A model generated the notes under the pieces. The model was given only the letters and a program-made list of their open reading frames with translations. It did not search any database and was not told the origin of the DNA. A program made the position numbers and the translations under genes. Positions 1-9,521 of a stretch of DNA of 64,000 nt are shown here, piece by piece. How positions within the stretch are numbered: the stretch's first letter is position 1; each line of letters begins with the position of its first letter. Source of the DNA: Prochlorococcus sp. AG-347-I21 (GTDB lineage Bacteria; Cyanobacteriota; Cyanobacteriia; PCC-6307; Cyanobiaceae); NCBI GenBank assembly GCA_003279055.1, contig QCBP01000005.1, forward strand, positions 35,034-99,033, written 5' to 3'.

Positions 1-197
1 GGCTCATCAAAATTAAAAATTCCATGGTGTAAATATTGCAAAGAAAAAACAGTTTTACCAGTCCCTGATGTGCCACTAACGAGTGTACTTCGAGATATAG
101 GCAATCCGCCTCTACAAACGTCATCAAAACCCTCTATACCGGTGGGTAATTTTTGTACTTGCATTTTATTTGATTTTCCAAATTTCTTATCTTTCAT
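1..197 (-). CDS. kaiC: Circadian clock ATPase KaiC, N-terminal part (cut by window edge)
   Basis: The 65 visible codons start at ATG 197 and read leftward off the window. The translation contains LPTGIEGFDDVCRGGLP followed by the Walker A motif GTSGTGKT, which is the start of the CI ATPase domain of KaiC. KaiC is the central autokinase/ATPase of the cyanobacterial clock. It lies 66 bp downstream of kaiB on the same strand, so kaiBC is probably one operon. Only about an eighth of the protein is visible, so the second ATPase domain and phosphorylation sites cannot be checked. Confidence 0.95.
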   Translation of the reverse strand, partial: MKDKKFGKSNKMQVQKLPTGIEGFDDVCRGGLPISRSTLVSGTSGTGKTVFSLQYLHHGIFNFDE

Positions 198-263
198 GGT
201 GTTTACTCAATAGGCTTAAATAAAAAACATTAAGTTGATGTTTATTTAAAAGTTTTTTATATA

Positions 264-581
264 TTATTTATCTCCACTATATTCAGTTTCTGTTAATTCA
301 TCAAAAAGCAAATCTAAACCAATTAAAACTTTCTCCCTATCAGAAAGATCACCAATTATCCTTCTAACAGGTGGGGGTAAAATTTTAGCTAGAGTTGGGG
401 TTGCCAAAATCTTGTCTTCCTCTGCAAGTTGTGGTTGCTTGAGTACATCGATAACCTTCAACGCATAAACCCCCTTAAATTCATTTTCCAAAATTTCTCT
501 AAGGGTATTTAAAGCTCTCATCGAATTAGGAGTATTTCCAGCAACATATAGTTTTAAAATATATGTTTTTCTTGCTGCCAT
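264..581 (-). CDS. kaiB: Circadian clock protein KaiB
   Basis: A 105-residue protein of normal KaiB length. It begins [20 protein letters not shown], the thioredoxin-like beta-alpha start typical of KaiB, and continues with [22 protein letters not shown]. KaiB is the fold-switching partner of KaiC. The next gene upstream on the opposite strand is rplU; in most cyanobacteria kaiA sits upstream of kaiB, and it is absent here. This fits the known loss of kaiA in Prochlorococcus, whose clock runs as a KaiBC hourglass-like timer. Likely co-transcribed with kaiC. Confidence 0.96.
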   Translation of the reverse strand: MAARKTYILKLYVAGNTPNSMRALNTLREILENEFKGVYALKVIDVLKQPQLAEEDKILATPTLAKILPPPVRRIIGDLSDREKVLIGLDLLFDELTETEYSGDK

Positions 582-727
582 CGTTAATAGTGCCTCGATT
601 TGATATAAAAGATTTAAAACATACCTTGACTTATTACACTACAAAATAAGAAAATAGACAAATAATTCATGATTGCTTCTTAGGCTAAATCAAATAAACA
701 ATTTGAGCCTTACAGCGTCTTTACGAT
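582..727. other. kaiB-rplU divergent intergenic region, no kaiA
   Basis: This 146-bp space separates kaiB (minus) from rplU (plus). It holds no reading frame and no recognisable kaiA remnant, only AT-rich sequence that must contain promoters for both directions. The ancestral cyanobacterial order is rplU, kaiA, kaiB, kaiC, so this is the deletion scar of kaiA. Confidence 0.7.
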
Positions 728-1168
728 ATGACAAATTCTAAAAAAACATCTAACAATTCTTCTGAAATTAATGAATTGTATGCAATAGCTGAAACTTCAG
801 GTCAACAATTTTGGTTCGAAGTTGACAGATACTATGACATAGACAGGTTAAATGCAAAAGAGAAAGACAAGATAACACTAGAAAATGTTTTACTTTTAAA
901 GGACAAGGACTCCATTACAGTTGGCAAACCTTACGTCAAAGATGCAAAAATTGAACTAGAGGTAGTTTCTCATAAAAGAGATAAGAAAATTCTCGTCTAC
1001 AAGATGCGCCCTAAAAAAAAGACACGAAGAAAAATGGGACATAGACAAGAACTTACAAGAGTTATGGTAAAATCGATAACAATAGGCAAAAGCGCTCCTA
1101 AGTCTTCTTCAAAAAAGGAAACTGTTAAAAAGGAACCAAAACCAAAATCCGAAAAATCTATTAATTAA
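728..1168 (+). CDS. rplU: 50S ribosomal protein L21
   Basis: 146 residues. The L21 core spans about residues 15-115, from YAIAETSGQQFWFEVDRYYD through KRDKKILVYKMRPKKKTRRKMGHRQ, ending with ITIGK. A lysine/serine-rich C-terminal tail of about 30 residues makes it longer than the usual ~103-residue L21; such tails occur in marine picocyanobacteria. L21 binds 23S rRNA in the large subunit. It is followed after 9 bp by rpmA, the classic L21-L27 operon. Confidence 0.95.
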   Translation: MTNSKKTSNNSSEINELYAIAETSGQQFWFEVDRYYDIDRLNAKEKDKITLENVLLLKDKDSITVGKPYVKDAKIELEVVSHKRDKKILVYKMRPKKKTRRKMGHRQELTRVMVKSITIGKSAPKSSSKKETVKKEPKPKSEKSIN

Positions 1169-1177
1169 ACATTTCTA

Positions 1178-1438
1178 ATGGCACATAAAAAAGGAACAGG
1201 TTCTACTAGAAACGGTAGAGATTCAAATTCAAAAAGACTCGGTGTAAAAGCTTATGGTGGAGAACAAGTAACTGCTGGAGCAATTATAATTCGTCAAAGA
1301 GGTACATCATTTTTACCAGGGATCAATGTTGGGAAAGGCAAAGATGACACACTTTTTGCACTAAAAGAAGGAACAGTAAGTTTCGAGAGCATAAAAAGAA
1401 ATTTAAGAAATAGAAAAAGAGTTAACGTTGTTGTTTAA
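1178..1438 (+). CDS. rpmA: 50S ribosomal protein L27
   Basis: 86 residues of standard length. It starts [20 protein letters not shown] and contains [22 protein letters not shown], the L27 signature. L27 reaches toward the peptidyl transferase centre. It is co-transcribed with rplU. Its last 17 bases overlap the 3' end of the convergent methyltransferase gene on the minus strand. Confidence 0.97.
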   Translation: MAHKKGTGSTRNGRDSNSKRLGVKAYGGEQVTAGAIIIRQRGTSFLPGINVGKGKDDTLFALKEGTVSFESIKRNLRNRKRVNVVV

Positions 1439-2171
1439 TTTTTTTATAAGCTCTTGTAGTTATAAGAATAGGATGAAATACTTCTAAAAAATTTGATTGA
1501 AGAGTCTCAAAAAACTTTTCAACTATTTGACTATCGTCGATATGAAACGGATATTCTTTTTTATCTCCTTTGTAGAAATACCAATTGAATAAAGCAATAG
1601 AATTATTATCCATAATCTCACTGAAATTATTAATTTGAGAAGCTGGATCTGCAAGATGTTCCAAAACATCAAGACAAACTATCGTATCAAATTTCAATAT
1701 TTTTGTATCTTGAATTGTCTCGCAAAAAGTGAGTTTTTTTTCGACTCCTAATTTCTTGGCCCTATATTCAACAAAATTTCTATTTGTTTGATTAATATCT
1801 ACAAAAAAAACATGTTCAACTTTTGAAGACATGGCATTAGCTAAGGCATGCGTACCAATACCTCCCCCAAAATCCAAAACTAAATCTTTAGAAAATCTCT
1901 GCTGAAGTTTTAAAGTATCAGCTATATAATCCCTACTTGCGATGTGCCAAGCAGCTAAATCAGCTACATGCCTATCTCCTACGATCTCAGTATAAAAATC
2001 TGAAACATCATTCAAAGCATCCCCAGGATGTGAATTCGCCAAATTCATCTTTGCATTTGCAAGGAATCCATCTAAATCACATTCTCTGATAGATAAGTAT
2101 TCCATTAAATGTGATTTCAAATTAAAGGCATTGTCTAAAAACTCTTTTAGAATGAAATTATTATTTTTCAA
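1422..2171 (-). CDS. SAM-dependent methyltransferase, class I
   Basis: 249 residues. The Rossmann methyltransferase core lies in the middle: motif I is [14 protein letters not shown] (about residues 98-111), an acidic strand end VFFVDIN follows, and [14 protein letters not shown] marks the post-motif typical of Methyltransf_11/25 families. The N-terminal ~95 helical residues may recognise substrate. The substrate cannot be told from sequence. It converges on rpmA with a 17-base overlap and has its own promoter region between it and truB. Confidence 0.8.
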   Translation of the reverse strand: MKNNNFILKEFLDNAFNLKSHLMEYLSIRECDLDGFLANAKMNLANSHPGDALNDVSDFYTEIVGDRHVADLAAWHIASRDYIADTLKLQQRFSKDLVLDFGGGIGTHALANAMSSKVEHVFFVDINQTNRNFVEYRAKKLGVEKKLTFCETIQDTKILKFDTIVCLDVLEHLADPASQINNFSEIMDNNSIALFNWYFYKGDKKEYPFHIDDSQIVEKFFETLQSNFLEVFHPILITTRAYKKIKQQR

Positions 2172-2247
2172 TTTTTTACTCTAAATTTCCAATACCAAAA
2201 TCATAAAATGGCCATAAATCTTTCTCAAAGTATTCTTAATATTAAAA

Positions 2248-3171
2248 ATGGAAATTAAAGATGGATTCTTAGTTATTAATAAAGATAAAGGCTGTACCTC
2301 TCATGATTGTGTTAAACAAATAAGGAAGTTACTAAATATAAAAAAGGTCGGGCACACAGGGACCCTTGACCCAGAAGTTATAGGAACATTACCAATCGCT
2401 ATAGGCAGTGCAACAAGATTTATTCAATATCTACCTCAGGGTAAAACTTACATAGGGCAAATTAAACTAGGGATAAGAACTAACACTGATGATATTCACG
2501 GAGGAATAATTAATCAAAAAAGTTGGCCTAAAATTAGTGAAGAAAAATTAGATCAATACTTAAATAGATTTAGAGGAATTATTAAACAAATTCCGCCAAA
2601 AGTATCTAGTGTTCACGTCAATGGTGAGAGAGCTTATAAAAAATCTTTCAGGAATGAAATTTTTGAATTAGCTCCAAGAGAAGTAAAAATCGATGAACTT
2701 ACTTTAATGAAATGGGACCAAGTACAAGGAATCATAGAAATAAAAATCCAATGTTCAGCTGGCACATATATAAGAGCAATTGCAAGAGATTTAGGAGAAA
2801 TTCTTAATTCTGAAGGTTGCCTTCTTCAATTAAAAAGAATTTCAGCTTGTGGTTTTGATGAACAAAGCTCGATAAAAATATCTGATATCGAAAGAGAAAA
2901 AGGAAAAAAAAACTCGAAAAATTTTATTATTCCAACAATTTCTGCTCTTAATCACATTTCATCATTTGTCTTAAGTAATGAAGAACAAATCAATTTTTGG
3001 CAAACAGGAAGAGCAATTCAAGTTGATTTTATGCACTTCAAGGCAAGTGAGTCTTTTGATTATAAAAAGCCCATAAAAGTGATTGATAACAAACAATCAC
3101 TACTAGGGATTGGCTTCTTAAATGAGGATCAAACTAATATAAATCCAAAATTAGTCCTTAATGCTAAATAA
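2248..3171 (+). CDS. truB: tRNA pseudouridine(55) synthase TruB
   Basis: 307 residues. TruB makes the pseudouridine at position 55 of tRNA. The catalytic motif [19 protein letters not shown] (about residues 36-54, catalytic Asp in TLDP) is intact, and the downstream motifs [19 protein letters not shown] and [13 protein letters not shown] are also clear. The N-terminus [18 protein letters not shown] is the normal start. It stands alone on the plus strand and converges on the SpoIID gene with a 3-bp gap. Confidence 0.95.
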   Translation: MEIKDGFLVINKDKGCTSHDCVKQIRKLLNIKKVGHTGTLDPEVIGTLPIAIGSATRFIQYLPQGKTYIGQIKLGIRTNTDDIHGGIINQKSWPKISEEKLDQYLNRFRGIIKQIPPKVSSVHVNGERAYKKSFRNEIFELAPREVKIDELTLMKWDQVQGIIEIKIQCSAGTYIRAIARDLGEILNSEGCLLQLKRISACGFDEQSSIKISDIEREKGKKNSKNFIIPTISALNHISSFVLSNEEQINFWQTGRAIQVDFMHFKASESFDYKKPIKVIDNKQSLLGIGFLNEDQTNINPKLVLNAK

Positions 3172-3174
3172 CTT

Positions 3175-4350
3175 CTAAAGGTAATCTTTTCTAAAAGGTT
3201 TAATCTGCACTCCCTTATAAAAATACTTTAATATTCTTTCAGCTTTTTGGCCTCTAGACGCCAAATATTTTGCACCCCATTGACTCATTCCTACTCCATG
3301 ACCTGATCCCTGGCCAAAAACAATCAAACCTTTTTTTATAGAAAAATTATTATCTAATTGTTCCTCAAAGAATTTAAATCTCACAAAATTACTGTTTAGG
3401 CCTAATTTTTTTCTTAAAACTACTCCAGACATTTGATCAGAACCATAAGCCCCAATAAGTTTTACATTTTTTACTCTCCCGGTACTAGTAATATCTAAAA
3501 TCTCTATATTTTTTAAACCTCCAATCTTGGGAAATAAATTTATTAATTGATTACTAGAAAATTTTTTTTTCCATCTAAATTTTGGATTATTTTTATCAAA
3601 ATCTTTCACACTTGATAAATATGGATATTTATTCTTCCATACATCTTGACTATTTTCTGTCATTCCACCTGAGCTGCTATGAAACAAAGCATTAATTAAT
3701 TTATTTTTATACGTCAAAACCAAAGATCTTGTACTTTTAACGGCTCTGATAGTCTTATAAGTTCTCGACTCCAAGCCATTATAGACTTGATTTTTCTGGG
3801 TTGAATCTATATCAAATAAATTATTCCCCTTTTGCTTTAAAGCATAAGTTCTAGAGGCAATTGCTTGTGCTTTTAATGCTTCAATAGGCCATTTTGTTGG
3901 CATCTCTGAGCCAACTACACTACTTAGGTATTTTTCTATTCCTAAAACATTTACTACCAATATCTCAGAATCAAGTACAAAGAGATTAAGCTTACCAGGA
4001 AATCTCTTCTGACCTACCCATATACCTCTTCCATCAGAAGATCTAACTTGAAATTGTTTATTACTTTTTAAGTCATATTTTTTTTGTTTGTTTTTATCAA
4101 AATACAAAATTTTTTTATTTTTCTCATTTTTCAAAGTTAAGCCTTTTATTTTTTTACTTGAAAAAAATTCCCCCTCTATTATTAAAGGAATTGACCTATC
4201 TGATCTAATCCTTAAATTGTTATTTTTTGATATTAATACTCTTATTATTGGCTCTCTAGATGCAAAAACATTTTCACTCTTCAAAACACAAATAAATAAA
4301 ATAGCTATCAGGCAATATTTACAATAGTTATTTCTAAATTTAAGTATCAC
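3175..4350 (-). CDS. SpoIID/LytB domain protein
   Basis: 391 residues with an N-terminal hydrophobic export signal (about residues 10-29). The SpoIID/LytB domain follows from about residue 130: VVNVLGIEKYLSSVVGSEMP, then WPIEALKAQAIASRTYAL, and near the end GQGSGHGVGMSQWGAKYLA. SpoIID proteins are peptidoglycan lytic transglycosylases; cyanobacterial members are exported and thought to act in cell-wall remodelling. The conserved Glu of GSEMP, the catalytic residue in the Bacillus enzyme, is present. Confidence 0.88.
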   Translation of the reverse strand: MILKFRNNYCKYCLIAILFICVLKSENVFASREPIIRVLISKNNNLRIRSDRSIPLIIEGEFFSSKKIKGLTLKNEKNKKILYFDKNKQKKYDLKSNKQFQVRSSDGRGIWVGQKRFPGKLNLFVLDSEILVVNVLGIEKYLSSVVGSEMPTKWPIEALKAQAIASRTYALKQKGNNLFDIDSTQKNQVYNGLESRTYKTIRAVKSTRSLVLTYKNKLINALFHSSSGGMTENSQDVWKNKYPYLSSVKDFDKNNPKFRWKKKFSSNQLINLFPKIGGLKNIEILDITSTGRVKNVKLIGAYGSDQMSGVVLRKKLGLNSNFVRFKFFEEQLDNNFSIKKGLIVFGQGSGHGVGMSQWGAKYLASRGQKAERILKYFYKGVQIKPFRKDYL

Positions 4351-4439
4351 TTTGTTTAAAAAACAAACGCTTAATTTGCCTAATTTTGACTAAAAGTCTA
4401 GATTTAATCCAGATATAAAAATAAAAATATCATAAACAA

Positions 4440-5378
4440 GTGAATATCACCTTCTTAGGAACAAGCTCTGGAGTCCCATCCTTAACGAGAAATGTTTCTT
4501 CCTTAGCACTTAAATTATCACAGTCATCAGAAGTTTGGCTGTTTGATTGTGGTGAAGGAACACAACATCAAATAATGAAAAGCAATATTAAATCTTCACA
4601 AATCAAGAAAATATTTATTACACATATGCATGGAGATCATATTTATGGTTTGCCTGGACTTTTGGCCACCTTAGGTTTATCCGGAAATAGTAAGGGTATT
4701 GAAATTTACGGTCCTTCAGAGTTGCGAAGTTTTATAAATTCTGCACTTAAAAGTAGTTTTTGCAAATTATCTTTCCCTTTGCATTTTGTGGAAGTTGAAA
4801 ATTTTGTATCAGAGAATAAAATTCTATTTGAAAACAACAAAATAAAAGTAAATTGTGCATGCCTTAAGCATAAAATTCCTGCTTATGGTTATCGAGTTAG
4901 TGAAAAAAATAAGCCAGGTATATTTGATATCAAAAAAGCTGAGTCTCTAAAAATAGCACCTGGACCAATTTATTCCGAACTGCAACAAGGCAAAAAAGTC
5001 TTATTAGCTGATGGTAGGACATTTGATGGGAAAGATTTCTGTGGACCTCCTAGAGAGGGTGAAAGTTTTGTTTATTGCACAGATACAGTCTTTAGCGAAT
5101 CAGCTGTTTCACTTTCAAAAAATGCCGATTTACTCGTACATGAATCGACCTTTTCGAAGGAGGATGAAAGCATGGCCTACGAAAAATTACATTCCACAAC
5201 AATCATGGCTGCCAAAACAGCATTATTATCTAACACAAAAAAATTAATTATTACTCATCTAAGTCCAAGATACACCAATAAAAATGCAATCACGCCAAGC
5301 GATTTGCTTAAAGAAGCGCAAAAAATCTTTCCGAATACTGAGCTTGCAAAAGATTTTCTAACGGCAGAAATAAAATAA
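4440..5378 (+). CDS. rnz: Ribonuclease Z
   Basis: 312 residues starting with GTG at 4440 ([14 protein letters not shown]). Metallo-beta-lactamase fold: the zinc motif [19 protein letters not shown] is intact, and later ligands are in [20 protein letters not shown] and ITHLSPRY. RNase Z trims the 3' end of tRNA precursors. Many tRNA genes in this lineage do not encode CCA (the one in this window does not), so 3' cleavage at the discriminator is needed. Followed after 32 bp by a pentapeptide-repeat gene on the same strand. Confidence 0.94.
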   Translation: MNITFLGTSSGVPSLTRNVSSLALKLSQSSEVWLFDCGEGTQHQIMKSNIKSSQIKKIFITHMHGDHIYGLPGLLATLGLSGNSKGIEIYGPSELRSFINSALKSSFCKLSFPLHFVEVENFVSENKILFENNKIKVNCACLKHKIPAYGYRVSEKNKPGIFDIKKAESLKIAPGPIYSELQQGKKVLLADGRTFDGKDFCGPPREGESFVYCTDTVFSESAVSLSKNADLLVHESTFSKEDESMAYEKLHSTTIMAAKTALLSNTKKLIITHLSPRYTNKNAITPSDLLKEAQKIFPNTELAKDFLTAEIK

Positions 5379-5410
5379 ACTGCAACAGTTCGTGAGAAGA
5401 AGGGTCGCAA

Positions 5411-6013
5411 ATGACCAACCCATGGAATAATAGTCATAGGTTTTCTATATTGATGTTGATCGAAATGGTTTCTATTTTTTCATCACTACATAAGTCTTGT
5501 AAAAGACTATTGATTTTTCTTCCATTAATTATTGGTTTACTTATTAATCCAATCTCAGCAAACGCACTCTATCCTAGTGATCCTTCATCAGTTGACGTAC
5601 TAAAAGATGATCTTCACGGCGCCGACCTTCATAATACTGAATATGTTAAATATGATTTATCTAATCAAGATTTAGGAGAAGCTAATCTTCAAGGCGCATA
5701 TATGAGCGTAACAACTGCAAAAAACTCTAGTTTTAAAGGAGCCAATATGACGGACCTCATTGCATATGCAACACGTTTTGATAATGCTGATTTTACAGAT
5801 GCAAATCTTACCAATGGTGAGCTAATGAAAAGTGTTTTTGATGGAGCAATTATTGACGGAGCAGACTTTACTGATGCAAATCTTGATCTTTCTCAGAGAA
5901 AATCTTTATGTGAAAGAGCTAGTGGAACTAACTCACAAACTGGAGTAAATACAATTGATAGTCTTGAATGCACCGGCTTAAAAGGTTATATGCCTCCAAA
6001 GCCAAAAGCATAA
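5411..6013 (+). CDS. Exported pentapeptide-repeat protein, probably lumenal
   Basis: 200 residues from ATG 5411, which has a GAAGGG ribosome site 8 bases upstream. A hydrophobic signal segment (about residues 33-50, LLIFLPLIIGLLINPISANA) is followed by pentapeptide repeats A(D/N)LXX: LHGADLHNTEY, LGEANLQGAY, FKGANMTDL, NADFTDANLTN, DGADFTDANLDLSQ. The C-terminus has a Cys pair (SLCERASG and SLECTG) that could form a disulfide, as in lumenal pentapeptide proteins of cyanobacteria. Exact role unknown. Starts at residue 15 or 19 would still leave a signal peptide. A strong hairpin terminator follows at 6051-6076. Confidence 0.85.
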   Translation: MTNPWNNSHRFSILMLIEMVSIFSSLHKSCKRLLIFLPLIIGLLINPISANALYPSDPSSVDVLKDDLHGADLHNTEYVKYDLSNQDLGEANLQGAYMSVTTAKNSSFKGANMTDLIAYATRFDNADFTDANLTNGELMKSVFDGAIIDGADFTDANLDLSQRKSLCERASGTNSQTGVNTIDSLECTGLKGYMPPKPKA

Positions 6014-6022
6014 TATTTAAAG

Positions 6023-6391
6023 CTAACTAACTTCAGAAGGGAAGATATTACCAGGCTCTTTTGAGCCTGGTTTTTTGCTGTACCACCATTCTTGTATATC
6101 AGAAGAAAATTTCTTTGAAAAAAGAGTTATAACTGTCTCCACAGGTTTTGATCCTGGCTCCAAAATCTGTACTGAGTAAGATGGGCATTTTCTTGAAGCC
6201 ATATCAGCAACGAACCTAGAACCTATTCTTCTCCAACTAGGCTCCTTACTTCTCCAAGCAAGCCTTGAACAGGGCCACGGTAACTCTTCCCTATCATAAA
6301 GTCTGCAGCATGGTCCGATTACTTTGTAACTGTACTGACCACCATAACTTGATTGAACACTGCCAGTTTTAAAAAATTCAAATTTATTCAT
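6023..6391 (-). CDS. Conserved hypothetical protein, Trp/Arg-rich
   Basis: 122 residues with no family I can name. The middle is distinctive: GPCCRLYDREELPWPCSRLAWRS, then WRRIGSRFVADMASRKCPSY. Four Cys (CC, C, C) and clustered Trp/Arg suggest a conserved soluble domain, perhaps metal- or nucleic-acid-binding, but this is a guess. Its start codon lies only 5 bp beyond the T-run of the petF terminator, so it needs a promoter in that small space or readthrough from petF. Its 3' end carries the embedded terminator of the opposite gene. Confidence 0.7.
   Translation of the reverse strand: MNKFEFFKTGSVQSSYGGQYSYKVIGPCCRLYDREELPWPCSRLAWRSKEPSWRRIGSRFVADMASRKCPSYSVQILEPGSKPVETVITLFSKKFSSDIQEWWYSKKPGSKEPGNIFPSEVS
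6051..6076 (+). terminator. Intrinsic terminator of the pentapeptide gene
   Basis: Perfect 8-bp stem CCAGGCTC / GAGCCTGG with a TTTT loop, followed by TTTTTTG. It terminates plus-strand transcription from the rnz/pentapeptide unit. It lies inside the C-terminal codons of the convergent minus-strand gene (6023-6391), where it encodes the PGSKEPG stretch. Confidence 0.85.
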
Positions 6392-6396
6392 TTACT

Positions 6397-6425
6397 AAAA
6401 AAAAACCACCCTTAATAGAGGGTGG
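6397..6425 (-). terminator. Intrinsic terminator of petF
   Basis: Read on the minus strand: stem CCACCC / GGGTGG with an 8-base loop, followed by nine T (A-run 6397-6405 on the plus strand). It sits 46 bp past the petF stop codon and just before the start of the next minus-strand gene. Confidence 0.85.
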
Positions 6426-6471
6426 CAGAGAAATAATGAATAATCAACTTAGAAAAGTTAATTTTTTATAA

Positions 6472-6771
6472 TTAGTACAATTCTTCCTCAGCATGAGTTG
6501 TAATTGTTACGTCAGATGTTGGATAAGCAACACATGTAAGAACAAAACCAGCTTCTAGTTGGTCATCATCTAAGAAACTTTGATCTGATTGATCAACACT
6601 ACCTGAAGTAACTTTTCCGGCACATGTTGAACATGCTCCAGCTCTACAGGAATAAGGAAGGTCGATACCTTGCTCTTCAGCCGCATCAAGGATGTACTGG
6701 TCATCAGGTACTTCAATAGTTGAATTGAGACCTTCACCTTCGTTGATGAGTGTAACTTTGTAAGAAGCCAT
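6472..6771 (-). CDS. petF: Plant-type [2Fe-2S] ferredoxin PetF
   Basis: 99 residues, the standard ferredoxin I length. The four cluster cysteines are in the canonical spacing: [15 protein letters not shown] (three Cys, about residues 42-50) and FVLTCVAYP (fourth Cys, near residue 80). It carries electrons from photosystem I to FNR, nitrite reductase, thioredoxin reductase and others. It is monocistronic in appearance, with a 134-bp upstream gap after prmA and its own strong terminator. Confidence 0.96.
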   Translation of the reverse strand: MASYKVTLINEGEGLNSTIEVPDDQYILDAAEEQGIDLPYSCRAGACSTCAGKVTSGSVDQSDQSFLDDDQLEAGFVLTCVAYPTSDVTITTHAEEELY

Positions 6772-6905
6772 TTAAATAAAAAATTGTTGGTAATTAATAC
6801 CTATCAAATACATTTTTAACATCGATTGAGTCGATATGTGAGATTTTGAAGTAAAAAATGACACAATAAAATGTATTAAAGAGTATCTATAAGAAAAACT
6901 TATAC

Positions 6906-7817
6906 TTAGGATGAATCACTAGCTTTTTGTGCAGAAATACATGCCCAATCTTTTTTAGTTGATACATCCAATAATTTCAACTTATTCTGAATTAATATTT
7001 TTATGATTTCATCTTTTTGTGAGTTGAGAATTCCACTAAAAATGACTTCCCCATTGTTTCTTAAGCACTGATAAATATTTGGAATCATTTCTTTTATTAC
7101 TTCAGCTAGAATATTACATAAAACAAAATCGAATTGTTTGAGTTGATTTTTCAAAATTACCTCATTAAAAGACCCCAAATATGTATTTAAGTTTTTTAAA
7201 TTACCGAAGTTTAGTTGAAAATTAGAATTAGTTGAATTTATAGCTAGATAATCATTATCTACTGCACAAACCTCTTCAGCACCTAGCAATCTTGCGGCAA
7301 CACTCAAAATACCGCTACCACTACCAATATCTAATACCTTTTTATCAGCAAATAAAATATTCTCCATTTTTTCCAAGCATAAATAAGTTGAAGGATGACT
7401 TCCTGTACCAAAGGCTGCTCCAGGATCAATTTTTAAGATTTGTTTATCTTTAAATTTTTCGTCTAGATTTATCCAACAAGGCAATATTAAAAAATGATTT
7501 CCTACTAATTCAGGCGCCCAATATTTCTTCCAGCTTGTCAACCAATCCTCCTCTTTAATGATACTCCAATCAAAAAATTTTTTTTTAGGGGCATTAATTT
7601 TTAAAAGTTTGCATATTATTTTTTCAAAACCACTTCTAGAACTCTCCCCCCAATCATTAATTGGAAGCCATATATTCACCTCTTTTTTGTTTTCATTTTT
7701 AATTAAATATTCAAATGAAAAACTAAATATTCCCAGTTCATTTAATTTCCAAATAATAATTTCTTCTGAATCACTTTCTATCAGAAAAGTTAGTTTATAC
7801 CAATCTTTAGATTCCAT
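6906..7817 (-). CDS. prmA: Ribosomal protein L11 methyltransferase
   Basis: 303 residues. The SAM-binding core is in the C-terminal half: [19 protein letters not shown] (the PrmA signature), then [28 protein letters not shown] and [11 protein letters not shown] (NPPF-type motif as NILA). The N-terminal ~100 residues form the substrate-recognition domain. PrmA trimethylates L11 residues. It starts 18 bp downstream of serA, so the two are probably co-transcribed. Confidence 0.93.
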   Translation of the reverse strand: MESKDWYKLTFLIESDSEEIIIWKLNELGIFSFSFEYLIKNENKKEVNIWLPINDWGESSRSGFEKIICKLLKINAPKKKFFDWSIIKEEDWLTSWKKYWAPELVGNHFLILPCWINLDEKFKDKQILKIDPGAAFGTGSHPSTYLCLEKMENILFADKKVLDIGSGSGILSVAARLLGAEEVCAVDNDYLAINSTNSNFQLNFGNLKNLNTYLGSFNEVILKNQLKQFDFVLCNILAEVIKEMIPNIYQCLRNNGEVIFSGILNSQKDEIIKILIQNKLKLLDVSTKKDWACISAQKASDSS

Positions 7818-7835
7818 TAATTAAGACAAGCAGCT

Positions 7836-9422
7836 TTATAAAGTAACTGGATTAGCCTTAGTAATTCCCTCTACTTCAATAATGGCATCAAGCAACTTAT
7901 TAGGTATTGGATCATCAATACTTAGAACCATAACAGCTTCCCCTCTAACAATTTTGCGCCCTACTTGCATTGAGGCAATATTTACATTGTTGCTACCTAA
8001 TAAAGACCCCAGCTTGCCAATAATACCAGGCATATCTCTATGCCTAGTAACTAACATATATCTGCTTGGCGATACGTTAACTGGGTATTGATCAATACTA
8101 ATAATTCTTAATTCCCCATCAGCAAAAATGCTTCCTGCCACGCTATGGTCTCCATTATCTCCATAAGTAGTTAATTGAAGCGACCCACTAGCAAATTCAG
8201 GTCTTGCCTCATCTCTATTCTCGACTATTGAAATACCTCTGGAATCTGCTTCTAGCGAAGCATTCACATAATTAATCCTATCTCCCAAAGCTTTACTTAA
8301 TAGACCTTTTAGACTTGCTATTATTAATGGCTGGGAAGGATGTTGAACAAATTCGCCTTGAAGCTTCACCTCTAATTTTTGAATCTGTCCACCTGAAAGC
8401 TGGCTGATAAGCAGACCCATCGTTTCAGCCAACTGCAAATGAGGTTTTAGGCTATCCATAATATCAGGACTCAAACCTGGAATATTTACTGCAGTTCTAG
8501 CAGATAAACCAAGCAAGACATCTCTTATTTGTTCTGCAACATCTACAGCTACATTTTCTTGTGCTTCCCTTGTAGATGCTCCTAAGTGTGGAGTAAGGAT
8601 AAGATTCTTTTCAACCTTCAAAAGTGGTGAATTAGATTCCAAAGGTTCTTTAGAAAAGACATCTATTGCGGCACCTGCAATCAATGATTTATTTAAAGCT
8701 TCTGCTAACGCTTCTTCGTCAATTAGGCCTCCTCGAGCACAATTAATTAATTTTGCGCTACTTTTCATACTTTTAAGCACTTCTATATTTACTAAATTCT
8801 CTGTCTCTGGTGTACGAGGCAAATGCAAAGTTACATAATCTGATTGTTGGAATAATTCCTCTAGCTCAGATAGTTTAACTTTTATTTGTTGAGCTCTTTC
8901 AGTTGAAACAAAGGGATCATATCCGTAAACTTCCATTCCTAATGCATTAGCAACTTTCGCTACATGAGCACCAATTTTCCCTAAACCTACTACACCTAAT
9001 TTTTTCTTATAAAGCTCATTCCCAACAAATTTCTTTCTTTCCCATTTACCTGACAAAGTACTACTATTAGCTATTGGAATATGTCTAGATAAAGCCAACA
9101 TCATAGCTATAGTATGTTCAGCAGCTGCTATTGTGTTACCTCCTGGAGAATTAACAACAAGAACTCCTTTTTGCGTAGCAGCCTTAACATCTACATTATC
9201 AACTCCAACTCCTGCTCTTCCAATAATTCTAAGTTTACTTGAAGAGTTAATAATTTCTTCGGTCACTTGAGTACCAGAGCGAATCATTAAAGCATCATAA
9301 TCTTTAATAATGGAAGCTAGCTCAGAGTCTGAGATTCCTATCTTCTGATCAACCTGAGCAACTTGTGAAAGAATATTGATTCCTGTTTGATCAATTGGAT
9401 CTGTAATGAGAACTTTTGTCAT
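7836..9422 (-). CDS. serA: D-3-phosphoglycerate dehydrogenase
   Basis: 528 residues, the long form of PGDH. The order is a substrate domain split around the NAD domain, an intervening domain and a C-terminal ACT domain. The NAD motif LGVVGLGKIGAHVAKVA, the catalytic-region motifs INCARGGLIDEEAL and LTPHLGASTREAQENVA, and the ACT region ITRHRDMPGIIGKLGSLLG-like stretch (YMLVTRHRDMPGIIGKLGSL) are all visible. It catalyses the first step of phosphorylated serine synthesis. serA and prmA form a minus-strand unit. Confidence 0.96.
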   Translation of the reverse strand: MTKVLITDPIDQTGINILSQVAQVDQKIGISDSELASIIKDYDALMIRSGTQVTEEIINSSSKLRIIGRAGVGVDNVDVKAATQKGVLVVNSPGGNTIAAAEHTIAMMLALSRHIPIANSSTLSGKWERKKFVGNELYKKKLGVVGLGKIGAHVAKVANALGMEVYGYDPFVSTERAQQIKVKLSELEELFQQSDYVTLHLPRTPETENLVNIEVLKSMKSSAKLINCARGGLIDEEALAEALNKSLIAGAAIDVFSKEPLESNSPLLKVEKNLILTPHLGASTREAQENVAVDVAEQIRDVLLGLSARTAVNIPGLSPDIMDSLKPHLQLAETMGLLISQLSGGQIQKLEVKLQGEFVQHPSQPLIIASLKGLLSKALGDRINYVNASLEADSRGISIVENRDEARPEFASGSLQLTTYGDNGDHSVAGSIFADGELRIISIDQYPVNVSPSRYMLVTRHRDMPGIIGKLGSLLGSNNVNIASMQVGRKIVRGEAVMVLSIDDPIPNKLLDAIIEVEGITKANPVTL

Positions 9423-9521
9423 TTAAGATTGGTTCTTTAATCTTTTACTTTAACTTAATCTATAGTGTATGTATCTTATTTTATTAATTTGAATAACACA
9501 CAAACATTTGAGGATTGAAAT

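Noticed and set aside
4088..4327. Plus-strand frame of 79 codons inside the SpoIID gene
   Set aside because: Antisense shadow of a well-conserved gene with no ribosome site and Phe/Lys-biased composition.
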